From the NCBI GenBank assembly GCA_947034885.2, contig OX344755.2, positions 25,613,052 through 25,677,051 on the forward strand: DNA of 64,000 nt, in the 5' to 3' direction. The notes beneath the pieces were generated by a model. It made no database searches. It was not told the origin of the DNA and saw only the letters and a program-made list of their open reading frames with translations. Positions 38,153 to 50,485 of the stretch are shown in pieces. Origin of the DNA: Thuidium tamariscinum. Its lineage: Eukaryota > Streptophyta > Bryopsida > Hypnales > Thuidiaceae. The translations under genes and the position numbers were made by a program. The stretch's first letter is position 1, and each line of letters starts with the position of its first letter.

Positions 38153-41100
38153 ATGGTGTTATTTGAGGCATCGAGGAGCGAACATGGCTCTACGTCAACA
38201 TCAAAGTTGGGACATAAGGCTGCAAATGACGCACTATTGTGAAAGCAGAGAAGGAGAAGCATATCCAAAAAGCTACCAAAGTTGAATGAGAAAGCAGAAG
38301 CAAGAGCGTCAAATTTCAGAGGAGCAAGGGAAGAGGAGGGCCAAAGATCAAGCCACTCTTCGAAGCTTTTACACAACTTCACGGAATTCTAAAAATCGAG
38401 GCCCACTTGATCTATTTGATCCACTGAAGCCCACCTCGATGCCTTCTTTTGCTAGAAGGAAGAGAAGTACGTCACTACTACCTCGTCAAGTCAAGTTGCC
38501 GACATCAAGACCTATGTCTCTCGACACAAATTTTGCTGGAATATCAAATGCACAGGTAGAGCGAGGTAGTTGTGTCATTTTGAAGTCTGCTCCACCTATC
38601 CCTATAGTCTCTATGTCAACGGACTCTCCAAGCTATGTCTATAGCAAAGATGATCCAGACTTCAATGTAATTTATGCCTTCTTGAACAGTAGTAATTTGT
38701 CAAGTGACGATACGGATGATGGAGAGGAAGTAGAGCCTCTTATTCGGTTTGGAAAGCCAAATTATGACTTGACACAAAAATTTCAGATGGAGTGGAGTAT
38801 AAAGTGCCCTTGGGCTAAGATGGTATTCACAACTAATGGATTATTCCACATGGTTGAGTGTTGAGTGTACTTAGATTTGGGAAAAAAACCTCAATTGATG
38901 GCACCAAAGTGGGACACTATAAGCAAACATGGTCATCATAAGGTACATAAAGCTAACTTGTTGCTCTACGCTGCTAAACACCCTACCTTTATCCTCCAGC
39001 AAATCAACAGTTGCACTACAGGAGAAGCACAGCAAAAGTAAGTTCAACTTGCAACTCTATTCCAACTCTTATGTATTGGTTGTCCAATGGTTGACTTCGA
39101 GTCTAAATTTTAGTTGTACCGTTTGCTGGAGACTCCAAATTGCCCCTCCATACACTGGAGTGCAAGTGCTAGATGGATAATGGTTGAGCACATGTATTCT
39201 TTCATGCAAGAACACATGAAAGCCATGATAAAATCTGCAAAATATATTGCAATGATATGTGATAAAACATCTAGGATTGACAATTGTTCTTACATTGATG
39301 TACACATTTATATTTTGCAAGATTGGATTCGAATGCCATTGCTCATAACCCTCCAAAAACTTGAGTCTAATGGAGCAACAATTGATAGTTTGATAGCCCT
39401 TTTGATGGATGTTCTTGAAGTTTGTGGAAATCTTGATCTCTTCAAAATAGCTACAAAGCTTGTCTACTTTGGTGTAGATGGTGTCTCTGCATTTCATAGC
39501 TGTAGAACAGGGGTGACAGTCCAATTGAAGGCAAAGTTTGTACCACATGTGGTAGCCGTACATTGTATAGGACCCCGACTTAACTTGGCTATGAAAACAT
39601 TGAGTGGACTGGATTTGTTCCATATAATTGAGGATCTCTGTAAACTTTACTACACTTACTCTGCCCACTCTTCCAAACGGCAAGTAGAGTTCCGAGCGTT
39701 GGCATAATTACTTGATACAAAAGGCTTGAAGTTGTTGAAAAACATCACAATAAGGTGGATCTCTTTGATTTCTTGATTGCGGTGGCTTCTCAGCGAGTAT
39801 AGAAGTGTAGCTTCATGAATTCTACAAACAAGGTTGAGAAGGTACAATTCATCAATTAACCTCAATAGCTATTTTTTAGGGTTCCATGTTATCCAATCAA
39901 GGAATTAGAAATTGGTATAATAGAAATTGCTTGACAAACACATTTGGAGTTCTTTGTCATCATGATTTGTTCGTCTCTGAAATTTCTTAGTACAACAACA
40001 TATTTATGCTAGATGTATAGAATAAGAATCACCTTAGCTGCATTAAATATCACCTTAAGTTAGGCATCTTCAAGAGTGAGCAAAAAGTTGATAAGGGCTC
40101 TCTGATGTGCCTTTGTCAGTTCTTGTGTTGGTTCTGCGTCAAGGTTGGTTGTCAAGTTTGGGTGTTGGATTTAGTTGTCAGGTGTCTATCTTTTCATTGT
40201 CTAGCAAGGCTATTTGAAGATAGCAATGAAATTCCATTTCATTTGTGTTAAATAAAAAAACTTAGCAAGATTTTTTCCAAAACAAATGAATAATCTTGGG
40301 AAGACTTTGATTATATGTTGACCCAAGGGCTTATTTTCTATGAATCTAGCATCAATTTCAAACAATGTTGATTTGTATGTTGACTTGACCTCACTTGCTC
40401 AAATTGTGCATTAAGTTAAGTGAAGTTATGTATAATGAATTATGTTTTTTTTAGTTTCTTTATTACACAAATGAAACAAAATTTCATTACAAGACTAAAT
40501 TGAGCTAAGAGCATATATGGCCAAGCAACACTGTAAGTGTTGGGGGCTATTGATCCTCTTTGTTAGAAGAAGATCAATGGCCTCAAACACTTAAAGTGTT
40601 GTTTAGCCATGCGCTTGTAGGGCTGTTCTAAGGAACCACGCAATTTCTCATTACATGCATGTTTTCTGTTTTTAATTCTAAAGAGTCTTTTCGGTACATT
40701 AGGCATGTCGAAAAGAAGTACTCACCAGGAACTCATTGATGGTAAAGCCTATGACCATAGGTGGTTGTTAAATATTCTTTGGAAAACTTCTCATGGCTTA
40801 CTAGTAGTTCAAAAGTACGATTCATGTAATTGAGCTATTTATTTCTCTTGCACTAATGCAATTGTTTCTTTCTTATAAGTGGAGTCTCTATATGAAAGCT
40901 ACAAATTTACTGGAGAAGATGCTAGATTCTTACCATGTAGTGGGCATGATTTGTCTTCTACCACTATTAGAAGTCGTAGATGTGCTAATTCAATTTGCGC
41001 AATGATGAGATGTATTCATCAGTGACTTCATTGGAGCACTCAAAAGATGTTTGGAGAAGCTATTTGAGCTCTATGTAGGTCAAGGCTCAGCTTTTTGTGG

Positions 41101-42328
41101 ACCTAAATTGTGCACTTATCAAACTTGTTGGAACTTCGGCATGATCAAATTGACTTGTAATGGAGCTCCAAAACCTTAATGAAGTGCAACACCTTCAATT
41201 TGTTCTCAATGGAGAGGAACTTTTTGCAAAGCATGAGGGTGCAGTCATAACTAGGGAATCTTGGAATTCATTCATTAAAGCTGTGAAGAACAAATGTACA
41301 AGTAAGTATACCTTCTTCCACCTAATTTTTTTATTATCATGTTTTGTAGATTCTCTCTTCACAGTTTGTCATTTCTTAGATCCTTAGTATCCTTGGCTTG
41401 GCATATTTTCCAATTTCAGAGTTAGTACTTTTATAATCATGTGTGAGGTACCAGTCACAAGCTAATTCCACTTGTTAAAAAGAATGGATGTTTTGATGCT
41501 TATCATTGATTTTTTTGAAATAGTTGTGATGATCTTTTGGTAATTGGAACAAATGGATAAAGTAAATTAAAAAAAAATAGACCATCAGTAACATATCTTT
41601 GTTGTATTGTTGTTCTTATATTGAATATGAATTATGTTAAAAATAATGATGTTTTTTGGGGTGTTTTTCTTAAAACAAATGAAGAAAATGATGTTTTTGA
41701 ATTCTTAAGACCTTAATGTTGTAAGGACCATTGTAAGTAATTATTGTTATTGAATTTATTTTTTAAGCTCCAACAAAGGTGCAAATTGTTGTTATTTAAA
41801 ATAATTTGAATATTGTTGATTGGAAGCAAGTACGGCCCAACAACTCATTTTTGAGCTCAGTACTTGTTTTTTTGCTCATGGTCTACTCGATGCTACTTTG
41901 GGTATAGTGTACCCTCAATACTAAAGGCAAACGAATGCTGAGAAGAGCTTTCGGAAGCACCTTGATGTCATCAAAAAACATTATGGAGAAACAATGAGGA
42001 TTGGAGAAGATGATAACAAGCACTTGATTCCACCAATGCTCGATTATTTCCAACTGGAACTCCAACAACATTTAATCAAGCTATCCATGCTATCAAATAG
42101 CATAGATGTAATGGAAGACCCGAACTTGGCTATAAATCCTTTAACTTGATTGTGGCAGATTTTGGATGCCAACATTTCTTTGTCAAAGGAGATTCCAGAG
42201 TACATAAAATTAGCTAAAACAGCCATGATACATGTTTTAGACTTTGTTGAAGATGAACAATGTTTTTTCTTCACTTGCCCTCTTGAAAATAAGCTTCACA
42301 ATCATTTGCAAGGTGACCACCTTAGCCT
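38153..42328 (+). pseudogene. hAT transposase relic with TTF-type zinc finger and DUF4371-like core
   Basis: Pieces in one reading frame cover 38286-38864 and 39114-39707, then resume near 41900-42320. The N-terminal part ends in KFQMEWSIKCPWAKMVFTTN and a VEC...VY pair, typical of a TTF zinc finger. The core shows MICDKTSRIDNCSYIDVHIY, KLVYFGVDGVSAF and VHCIGPRLNLAMKTLS, as in DUF4371 hAT transposases. The C-terminal part has YIKLAKTAMIHVLDFVEDEQ and LENKLHNHLQ, matching the hAT dimerisation region. Several in-frame stops (for example TGA after VEC, TAA and TAG before LYRLLE, TAA after EFRALA) and a poorly recognisable stretch at 39900-41800 show it is dead. A Copia LTR abuts its 3' end at 42329. 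Confidence 0.85.
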
Positions 42329-42583
42329 TATTGAGATTACAAAGGTATTGATGGATGAAAGGCTTTACTTAGATGGTAGGAAGATACCATGCCCCATGAG
42401 TGGGTTGAACATAAGGTAGAAGCCTTCACTAGTTATCCACAAACCTTGTGGGATAACTAACCACTATGGGCTGCCTTTGACTACGAGCAATACCCAATCA
42501 ACTCTTAGTCTAACTAAGTGTCTAATGCTACTCCTAGGGCTGTATGTATGTAGTCTACACTAATATGTACATGTTCGTCAACA
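42329..42583 (-). repeat. Copia LTR (255 bp)
   Basis: Read on the minus strand it runs from TGTTGACG to CTCAATA. It is preceded on that strand by a purine-rich tract (CTCAAAGTGGGAG), the usual position of a polypurine tract before a 3' LTR. Relatives lie at 45376, 46273, 59277 and 63915. It is the 3' LTR of the minus-strand Copia fossil that follows. Confidence 0.8.
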
Positions 42584-45500
42584 CTCCCACTTTGAGAGTG
42601 GTCAAAAGTGCGAAGGTCCATCTTCTTGATCAAGTTTTGGTGTTGTGGCTTCCCAAAAGCCTTGGTCAGCACATCAGCACCTATAGTTCGTGTGGACTCA
42701 CAACACTCACAAAAAATGCCTAATTAGCCCTTGTGGCTACCATGGCATACATCAAACAACCCACCGTTGCCTTGTAAGGCACACCTTGCTTTTCAGCTCT
42801 CACCTCTTCAAATTCTTCATTGCTAAGCTAAGGCAACCTCCCATGAGTCTCAACTTCCCATGAGGGCCTTGTACTCCTCTTGCATGGCCAACTCCCACTT
42901 GCTTGAATCTCCACAAAGCAACACCTCTCCAAGTGTGGATGGATCTCCAAGGAAAGCCACATTGGCATAATCTTCATGTTGTGGGGGAAGAATGTAATTC
43001 AACCACCAATCTCCAAGGGGCTTGCGGGTCCTTGTTGGATAACGTGGCTCCTCCATGGTCTGATCTTGCTCTTCCAAGGGCTGATCTCCTTCTACCAAGG
43101 GCCGATCCTTCCCTTGCTCCCTTGGTGAAGTGCTTGAAGAAGGGGCTCATGATCTCTTCAATTAGGGTGTGGCCAACTTCTTCTTGGGCTCCAACAAGTC
43201 CTCATCTTCCCCTCCTTGCTCTTCATCTTCATCTCCATCATCTTCCATGTGCACTCTTGGAGTTGTGCCCACCACATGGGCTGGTCCTCCATTTCTCCCA
43301 CTTGGGCTCATCTCCAAGAGCTTGGGATCAGCACCTCCATCCTCCAAGAAGGTCACATCTCTACTCTTGATGATTTTCTTGCTCTCCACTCACATCAGCC
43401 CATAAGCCTTGGTTCCCTCACAATAACCAAGGAAAAGGCACTTGATGCCTTTGCCATCCAACTTGGTCCTCTTGGCACTTGGGACCAATGCATAGGCCAT
43501 GCACCCAAAAATCCGCATGTGAGACACATGGGGCCTAATCCCACTCCAAGCTTCTTGGGGTGTCATGCTTGTCAAGGCTTGGGTGGGGCACCGGTTCCTT
43601 GTATAAACCGCTGTAGATACCGCCTCCCCCCAAAGCTCATACTTCAGCCCTTGGCCATGAATCATAGACCTTGCCATCTCCACAATGGTGCGATTTGCAT
43701 GCTCCGCTACACCGTTTTGTTGAGGAGTGCAAGGTGCTGATGTGTGGTGCTCAATGCCATGGGCCTTCAAGTACCCCTCAAAGGCCTTGGACACATATTC
43801 CCCTCCATTATCCGACCGCAGCACCTTCACCTTGCACTCGGATTGGGCCTCCACAAGGGCCTTCCAAGTCTCAAAACGCCCAAACACCTCACTCTTGCAC
43901 TTTAGCATATACACCCACACCTTGCGAGAGAAATCATCAATGAAGGTCACAAAATACCTTGCTCCTCCTATGGTTGTGGTCTTCATCGGCCCACACACAT
44001 CTGAATGCACAAGCTCCAATGGCTTGGTGGCTCGGGTTACCCCATCCTTAGGGAAGGGATGCCTTGCTTGCTTGCCCTCAATGCACCCCTTGCACACCAT
44101 AGAACTCCAATGATGCTTGCAAGAAGAGAGGTTCAGCCCCTTCACAATGTGTTGGAGGCTCTTCATGCTCTTCACATTCAAGTGCCCAAGCCTCCTATGC
44201 CAAAGCTCCACAAGGTCTCCATGAGCTGATCCTTGGGCAACACAAGCCAAGGAAGTACCATTCACCTTGGTGAAGAGAAGGGGGTACAAGTGGCCCTCAC
44301 GAGGGGCTGATGCTATCAAAACTCCACTTGGTGCCCTCACAACGCACCCCACCTTGTTGAAATGAACCTTCAAACCTCCCAAAGACAATTGGCTCACCGA
44401 AAGCAAGTTGGCATGCAACTTGGGGATATGGAGGGCCTCTTGGATCTGGATCCTCTTGGTCAGCCCCTTCACTTGCACCTCCACAAGGATCTCCCCCTTG
44501 CCAAGGGCCTCCACCATGCCATTGTCTCCCAAATAAATCTTCTTCCCCGAAATGGGTTGATAGGTGTGGAAGGCATCCCGATGGCTGGTCATATGTTGGG
44601 TGGGCCCCTGAGTCCACAATCCAAGTAAACATGTTGGCCTTCTCCCCTCCTCCATCGGTGGCAAAGGCGATCTCCTCCTCCTCCTCCTCCTCCTCTTTGG
44701 AGGCTTGGTGTGCACTCTCCTTGTCTTTGGCTTGGCTGGCCTTGCAATCCGTAGCAATGTGGCCTGGTTTGCCACACTTGAAGCACGTCCTTGTCTCCTT
44801 GAATGCCTTGGTGTTGCCTCCTCTCCCACACTTGAAGCACGTCCTTGTCTTGAGAAAAGGGCTGATCCCTCCCCTTGGGACTCATTCTCTTTGCGCTTGG
44901 TCACCTCATGCATCAAGCGGGCCGTCACAAACTCCATGGTCAGATCCTTCATAGGCCTTGTCTCCAATGCGGTGATGAGGAACTCATAAGATGGTGGCAA
45001 GCTTGCCAACAAGGTCATCACCACATCTCCCTCCGTCATGGGCGCCTCCAAGCAAGCCAACTCATCCGCAAGAGCCTTGACCTTGTTGACATGATCCAAC
45101 AAGTCATCCTCCTCTTGCATCTTGCTAGTGAAGAACTTGCGTCGGAGAAAGAGGAGATTGGAGAGGCTCTTGGTCTCATGGATGTTGCAAAGGGTGGTCC
45201 ATGCTTGGGCTGGTCCCTTGCAATGGCGAATGTGTGCAATTTGCCGGTCCACAAGGTTGATGGCAATGAGAGCAAAGGCCTTCCTCTCCTTCCTTTCAAA
45301 TGCCTTCTTGGTCTTTGGATCATCATCTTCACTTGGAGGCTCCTCACTCCCATCCACCATGTCCCACAAGTCCTTTATTGAGATTACAATGATATGAATG
45401 GATGAAAGGCTTTACTTAGATGGTAGGAAGATACAAAGACCCATGAGTGGGCTGATCTTATGCTAGAAGCCTTTCCCTAGTTATCCACAAACCATGTGGG

Positions 45501-46010
45501 ATAACTACCTTTCATGGGCTGCCTTTGACTACGAGCAATACCCAATGGACTCTAAGACTAACATAGTGTCTAATGCTACACCTAGGGCTGAATGTACATG
45601 GGCTACACTAATATGTACATGTTAGTCAACATGCTCCTAGGGCTATATGTACATGGTCTACACTAATATGTACATCATCTTCAACATCCTTCTCCGCAAG
45701 GATCATCTCCATCTTGAACTTCCACATGCCAAAGTTCTCCCCATGAAACTTGTCAATGATGCGCACGCCTTCTCCTCCACTTGATGCCATGGTGAAGCAC
45801 CTCCCACTTGTTGGCAGCACCCAATGTGTCTCCAAGAGTTCACAAACTCAATTCAGCCTCCAAACACTCCCTTGGCAGCCAATGGGGCTGAAATAGCACA
45901 ATTCAGCCCTCACAAGGACCTCCCAAGATCCTCCGAGCTCCAAGAACGACCAAACATTCCCTTGGCAGCCAATAGGGCTGAAATTGTTGCCCAAGCTCAT
46001 AGGTGACGAA
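42584..46010 (-). mobile_element. Fossil Ty1/Copia retrotransposon, internal part, incomplete
   Basis: Parts recognised on the minus strand are the gag start (MASSGGEGVRIIDKFHGENF at 45790), a UBN2-type gag body and RNA-binding region, the gag-pre-integrase zinc-binding segment (LWHRRLGHLNVKSMKSL), the integrase core (HSDVCGPM, FIDDFSRKVWVY, RSDNGGEY) and the leading edge of the Copia reverse transcriptase. It is broken, with several breaks, and its own 5' LTR is not seen. A solo LTR of the same family sits in its gag region. LTR copies differ noticeably by eye, so it does not look recent. Confidence 0.88.
45376..45686 (-). mobile_element. Solo LTR of the same Copia family, inserted in the Copia gag
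   Basis: This 311-bp LTR is flanked by a perfect 5-bp duplication, TCCTT (45371-45375 and 45687-45691). Read on the minus strand it runs TGTTGAAGATG to CTCAATA. It is 56 bp longer than the LTR at 42329 because its first part is repeated in tandem (CATGTACATATTAGTGTAG occurs twice). The partial copy at 63915 shows the same duplication. Confidence 0.85.
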
Positions 46011-46528
46011 TTTGAGGAGGCGAGGGCTGAAATGCAAGGTGTGCCTTATAAGGCAGCGGTGAGTTGTTTGAAGCATGCCATGGAAGCCACAAGGGCTGAT
46101 TTGGCATTATCGGTGAGTGTTGTATGTGAATCCATGTCTAAGTATGGCCCAAAGTGTTGGGCAGCGGTCAAGAGAGTGTTGAGATAGTTTTATGGCGTAC
46201 TTGGTAAGCCACCAACCCAAACTTGATTGCAATGATAATTCATTGCACCTTTGACCACTCTCAAAGTGGGAGTGTTGAAGATCATGTACATATTAGTGTA
46301 GCCCATGTACATTCAGCCCTAGGTGTAGCATTAGACATTAGGTTAGTCTTAGAGTCCATTGGGTATTGCTCGTAGTCAAAGGCAGCCCATGAAAGGTAGT
46401 TATCCCACATAGTTTGTGGATAACTAGAGAAAGGCTTCTAGCTTAAGTTCAGCCCACTCATGTGGCTTGGTATCTTCCTACCATCTAAATAAAGCCTTTC
46501 ATCCATCAATACCTTGGTAATCTCAATA
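46011..46528 (+). mobile_element. Oppositely oriented Copia 3' fragment with LTR
   Basis: On the plus strand a short remnant of the Copia reverse transcriptase/RNase H side (QGVPYKAAVSCLKHAM) is followed by a polypurine-type tract (CTCAAAGTGGGAG) and a 256-bp LTR at 46273-46528 (TGTTGAAGATC to CTCAATA). It lies head to head with the minus-strand Copia fossil. It is a fossil fragment. Confidence 0.8.
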
Positions 46529-47593
46529 AATTCCACAAATTGATTTTCTAGAGTTTTGTATACCATTTTGATGAAGGAGTCAAAAGTTATGTGGATTTTG
46601 TGTTTTCGGGCAGTTTTGGATTTCCTACTCTAAAATAAACTTTGAAATCCTTTATCTTACCCAATTTCCAATATTTTTGGACAAAAATAAAAATTGTAGG
46701 ATGTAGATACATTATTACAACATTTCAAATTTTTGACCATTGGAAATTTGGGATTGAGAATTTTCAATTCCATATTTCAACTGTAAATAATTTAGTATGT
46801 TTTATCATTCTCTACTACTACGTACTTACTATTTTTTTCCTATATGTTGTATTATTCCAAATGATTTGAAATTTTTTAAGCATGTGCCCAATTTATCTAG
46901 GAAAACAAATCCAAAGAAGCACCACCATTTAGGACATTTTTTCATAGAAATGTGGGCTTGGGAAGTGCAGCTGCCTTGCTTTTCGTAGGGGCAAAAAAAT
47001 GATTTTAGTGAATTTGAATGCTTATATCTTGCAATCCACTTGGTGGAAATGTTTGAAATTTTTATCACATGCTTTTGATATTATATAATACAATATCCTA
47101 TGGTCAGATATGTCAAAAAAAGTTGTTTTCCGAAAATTTTGGTATTTGTACTAGAAATGACAGTTTTGTTTTTTTGGAGGCAATTGGAGCGCTTTTGGTG
47201 AAAGTATATTGACGGTCCTTTAAGGGTTAAAGCTTTAAATATGACTTCTGGAGAACCCAATGTTGAGTTTGGACTTGTGGAATCCAATGTCGAGTTTTCA
47301 CTTGTGGAATTCAATGTTGAGTTTGGACTTGAAATCTGAGCGGTCAACAGGGCGGACGCCTTTGTCAGACACCCACTCGGTCGTCAAGGTGGACGGGCAG
47401 GGCCGAAGGGCGGATGCTGGGCAATCGACAAGGCGGACAGCCATCGGAAGGGCGGATGGACGGCGGGGCCGTCGGACGGGCCTGTCGTCGGACGACCCAA
47501 GGCGGACGCCGGAGGTCCGGGCGGACTCCCCGTCTGGCGACGATCCGCACTAGCCATTTGCCAATCCGGTGCCGGACTTGTCTAGGTCTGGCG
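46529..47593. other. AT-rich spacer, then a GC-rich GGCGGAC-rich segment cut by the giant element
   Basis: From 46529 to about 47240 the DNA is AT-rich without a gene. At 47255-47335 a short phrase (TTGGACTTGTGGAATCCAATG-like) is repeated three times with small changes. From 47338 to 47593 the DNA is GC-rich with many GGCGGAC motifs. Its right edge is the 8-bp duplication GTCTGGCG (47586-47593), and its natural continuation lies at 58431 beyond the giant element. Confidence 0.6.
47586..47593. repeat. 8-bp target duplication, left (GTCTGGCG)
   Basis: It is identical to 58423-58430 and directly adjoins the CAGGG terminus of the giant element. Confidence 0.88.
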
Positions 47594-47868
47594 CAGGGTT
47601 GTTCTGTTAGACATATTTTTGGGTTTCGGCGTCGTGTACGACGTCCGATGTCGCGTGTCGTATAAGACAACCTGTCGCTACCCTGTCCCGTCCCGTCGCG
47701 CAAGGGTAAAATTTTTTACCGCGAAGTAAGAAGTTTTTGCCTACGTGGCAGGCTGTCCACGCTGACGTGGAAAGTGAGGCAAGGCGACTATGGGTGGGGC
47801 GACTACGCATCAAGATAGGGCGACCGCGTATGTAGTTTTGAGGGCGACCTCTTATCAAGGGGCAACCG

Positions 47869-48402
47869 CGGGTGGGCGACCTCTTTGTTGGAATTTTCAA
47901 AAAAACACTCAAAACTGCCATTTTTAGTGCAAAAAACAAAAAAAATTAGAAATGGTAATTTTTTGTGTATGTAATGGTAGGATCTTCTAACATTATAGTA
48001 TGAGAATATGTGAAAAAAATTTCAAAAATTTTCACCACATAAATTGCAAGATAATTGCATTCAAACTTCAAAGTAAAGAAATCATTTTTGGGGGGACTTT
48101 GGCAACCTCAAGTGGGCGACCTCTTTTCATGGGGCGACTGCGGGAGGGCGACCTCGGGTGTAGGGGCGACCGTGGGTGGGCGACCTCTTTGTTGGAATTT
48201 TCAAAAAAACACTCAAAACTGCCATTTTTAGTGCAAAAAACCAAAAAAATTAGAAATGGTAATTTTTTGCATATGTAATGGTAGGATCTTCTAACATTAT
48301 AGTATGAGAATATGTGAAAAAAATTTCAAAAATTTTCACCACATAAATTGCAAGATAATTGCATTCAAACTTCAAAGTAAAGAAATCATTTGGGAGGGGA
48401 CA
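47869..48402. repeat. Direct tandem duplication, ~230 bp, offset 304
   Basis: The block starting GGGTGGGCGACCTCTTTGTT at about 47870 recurs at about 48174 and runs almost unchanged through CAAAGTAAAGAAATCATTT to about 48400. Between and before the copies lie GGGCGACC-rich phrases like those in the array at 52.6 kb. The copies differ at only a few bases, so the duplication is fairly young. Confidence 0.85.
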
Positions 48403-49499
48403 ATGGCAAATTAAGGTAGACATGCCTATTTAAAATCTAGCTATATTGGAGCCAATTCTAAGAGGGGCACATATTTCTTTAAAGTGTGCACATGTTTTTT
48501 CAATCAAATCCAAATGGAATCATAATTTTTCAATCAAAACTGTAATTTCTGTAAATTTTTGAAGTGGACAATTTTAAATTACAAAACCACCTCTAGGCTA
48601 AGGTCATAAACAACTTATAAACATCCTATAACCACCTAATCAACAACTAGATGTTCTCTATTTAAATAGAAACACATTACTCCAATTTGTCATAAAATCC
48701 TTGATTTTGTCATAGAGTGAAGGGAATTGGGTTTTTTTTAGGTAGAAATGGGGCCAAAATTAGAGTGACAAAAACAAACTGGTCTACTTGGTAGAATGGA
48801 GTTTCAAATGAAAATAGACTAGTCTACTTTAGCTTAAGAGATTTGATTTCTTAACTTAAAAAAAAATTCACTTTAGATCTTGACTTTAAAAAAATTATTC
48901 TTCAAAACTAAATTGAAAATATAGGAAAAATAACTATAAAAAAATAATGTAAATTTCATTTTATTTTAAATTGTTAGTAGAAGGTACATCATAGAGGAAA
49001 AAATAAATCATGAATAGCTCTAAGGTGGAATTAGAAATACTAGTTCTAATAGTGAGATTGTTCTAATAATCAAAGTTAATACTACAAAACTATTTGTTTA
49101 AAAAAGAATTAAAATTGAAGTAAAAAATGAATCCTATGTCAAACAATTTCAAAATCTTTTAATTATTGACCGCAAAATAAAATGCTTCATAATCTTCACA
49201 TCATCAATCTAAATAAAATGAATCAAAGTTCTAAGTAGACAAAATTACAATCTATAAGAAAAAAACATTTTTAAACTTTTGTGAATTTGTTTTTACCTAC
49301 ATAATTTAGATCTAAACTTATTTTGATATGACTCTTGCCTTTAGGCACTAATTCAAATAAAACTACATTTCTAAAAAGCTAATAAGATTTTCTATCTTAT
49401 AAAAGTGTTTCAAAAAGTTCCATAAAAAATTGACCTTATAGGAACTTGTCCAAAATCCATTTTGACCCCTTGTAGAGACAATGAAACTTTAGGAGATTA
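48403..49499. other. AT-rich body of the giant element
   Basis: I see no coding frame, RNA gene or clear repeat in this stretch, only A- and T-rich sequence. Confidence 0.5.
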
Positions 49500-49734
49500 C
49501 AGTCTACTCATGTATTACTTATCAAGAAGATTTTGAAATATAAAATTATGGATTGTGATTTTTTTTAAAATCATCCCCATTTGATTTTTTCTAATCTTCA
49601 AGGATCATCATATTCTTATATTTCTTAGCAAGTTAGCATCTTCACCTAAAATTTAAAAATTAGAAGAAATAGATTTGAATTAAAACTTCGCTTTGTGAGT
49701 TACGTAAAAGTCAAAGAATCATCCTAATGTTGTA

Positions 49735-50485
49735 CTGAAGGGGTGCACTATGTAATATGTTAGGACATCATGTGCATTCAAGCCCCTAAAAGATGAGGGC
49801 TATGTAGGTACATTTGATGAATTAAAATAGGGACATCTTTACGTAAATTTCTAAAGTCAAGTCATTTCAATCACCCTATTTTTATTTTGGAATTTTTTGG
49901 GGTGCTAATTAATTATACCCTATCACCCTATGTTCATTATACATAGAAAAGAATTCCATTTTTCTTGCAAACACAAAGAGAAGAGGATTATTTTCTTATT
50001 AAAACTTTGACTAAACATGTGATACATTTAAAAAAGACTAGATAAGCAATACTTCCATTCAACAATTGCATTCAAACACATTCAAAGTGTGAATACTTAT
50101 AAGAGCACAACCATTAGTTGTCACCATTAGTTGTCATGCATTAGTTGTCACCATTAGTTGTCACCCATTAGTTGTCACTCTCATTTATATGTAGAGCTCA
50201 TGCTCTCATAAAATTTAATTCATAGGATTCTTAATTTCAAACTTTGTTTACTACATAATAGTTTAGATTTTTGGAGATTCTTTTTGGCAACCCAACTTTA
50301 GAAAAAGAAGAAGAAGGTAAAGTTGTGTATTATTTCCTATCCTTCATTATTTATAATGAGTAATATCCCATTTTAGTAATGCTAGTTTACATCTAAAAAT
50401 TGTCTAAAATTTAGGCCAAGAGAATTAAAACCACACTTCATTTGATTGCACATTATAAGTTAAAGAATTGGGAGTGCCCTTCAAG
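49735..50485. mobile_element. hAT-like MITE nested in the satellite
   Basis: This 751-bp non-coding element has inverted ends CTGAAGGGGTGCACT and, from the right, CTTGAAGGGCACTCCC. It is flanked by a perfect 8-bp duplication, ATGTTGTA (49727-49734 and 50486-50493). Removing it restores the ~217-bp periodicity of the surrounding satellite. Confidence 0.85.
50108..50178. repeat. Short tandem repeat (ATTAGTTGTCACC)n
   Basis: The phrase CATTAGTTGTCA is repeated five times with spacings of about 13-18 bases. It lies inside the 751-bp MITE. Confidence 0.85.

Noticed and set aside
50108-50178. CRISPR-like short repeat series
   Set aside because: The repeats are a simple tandem with tiny, irregular spacers in eukaryotic DNA and with no associated genes.
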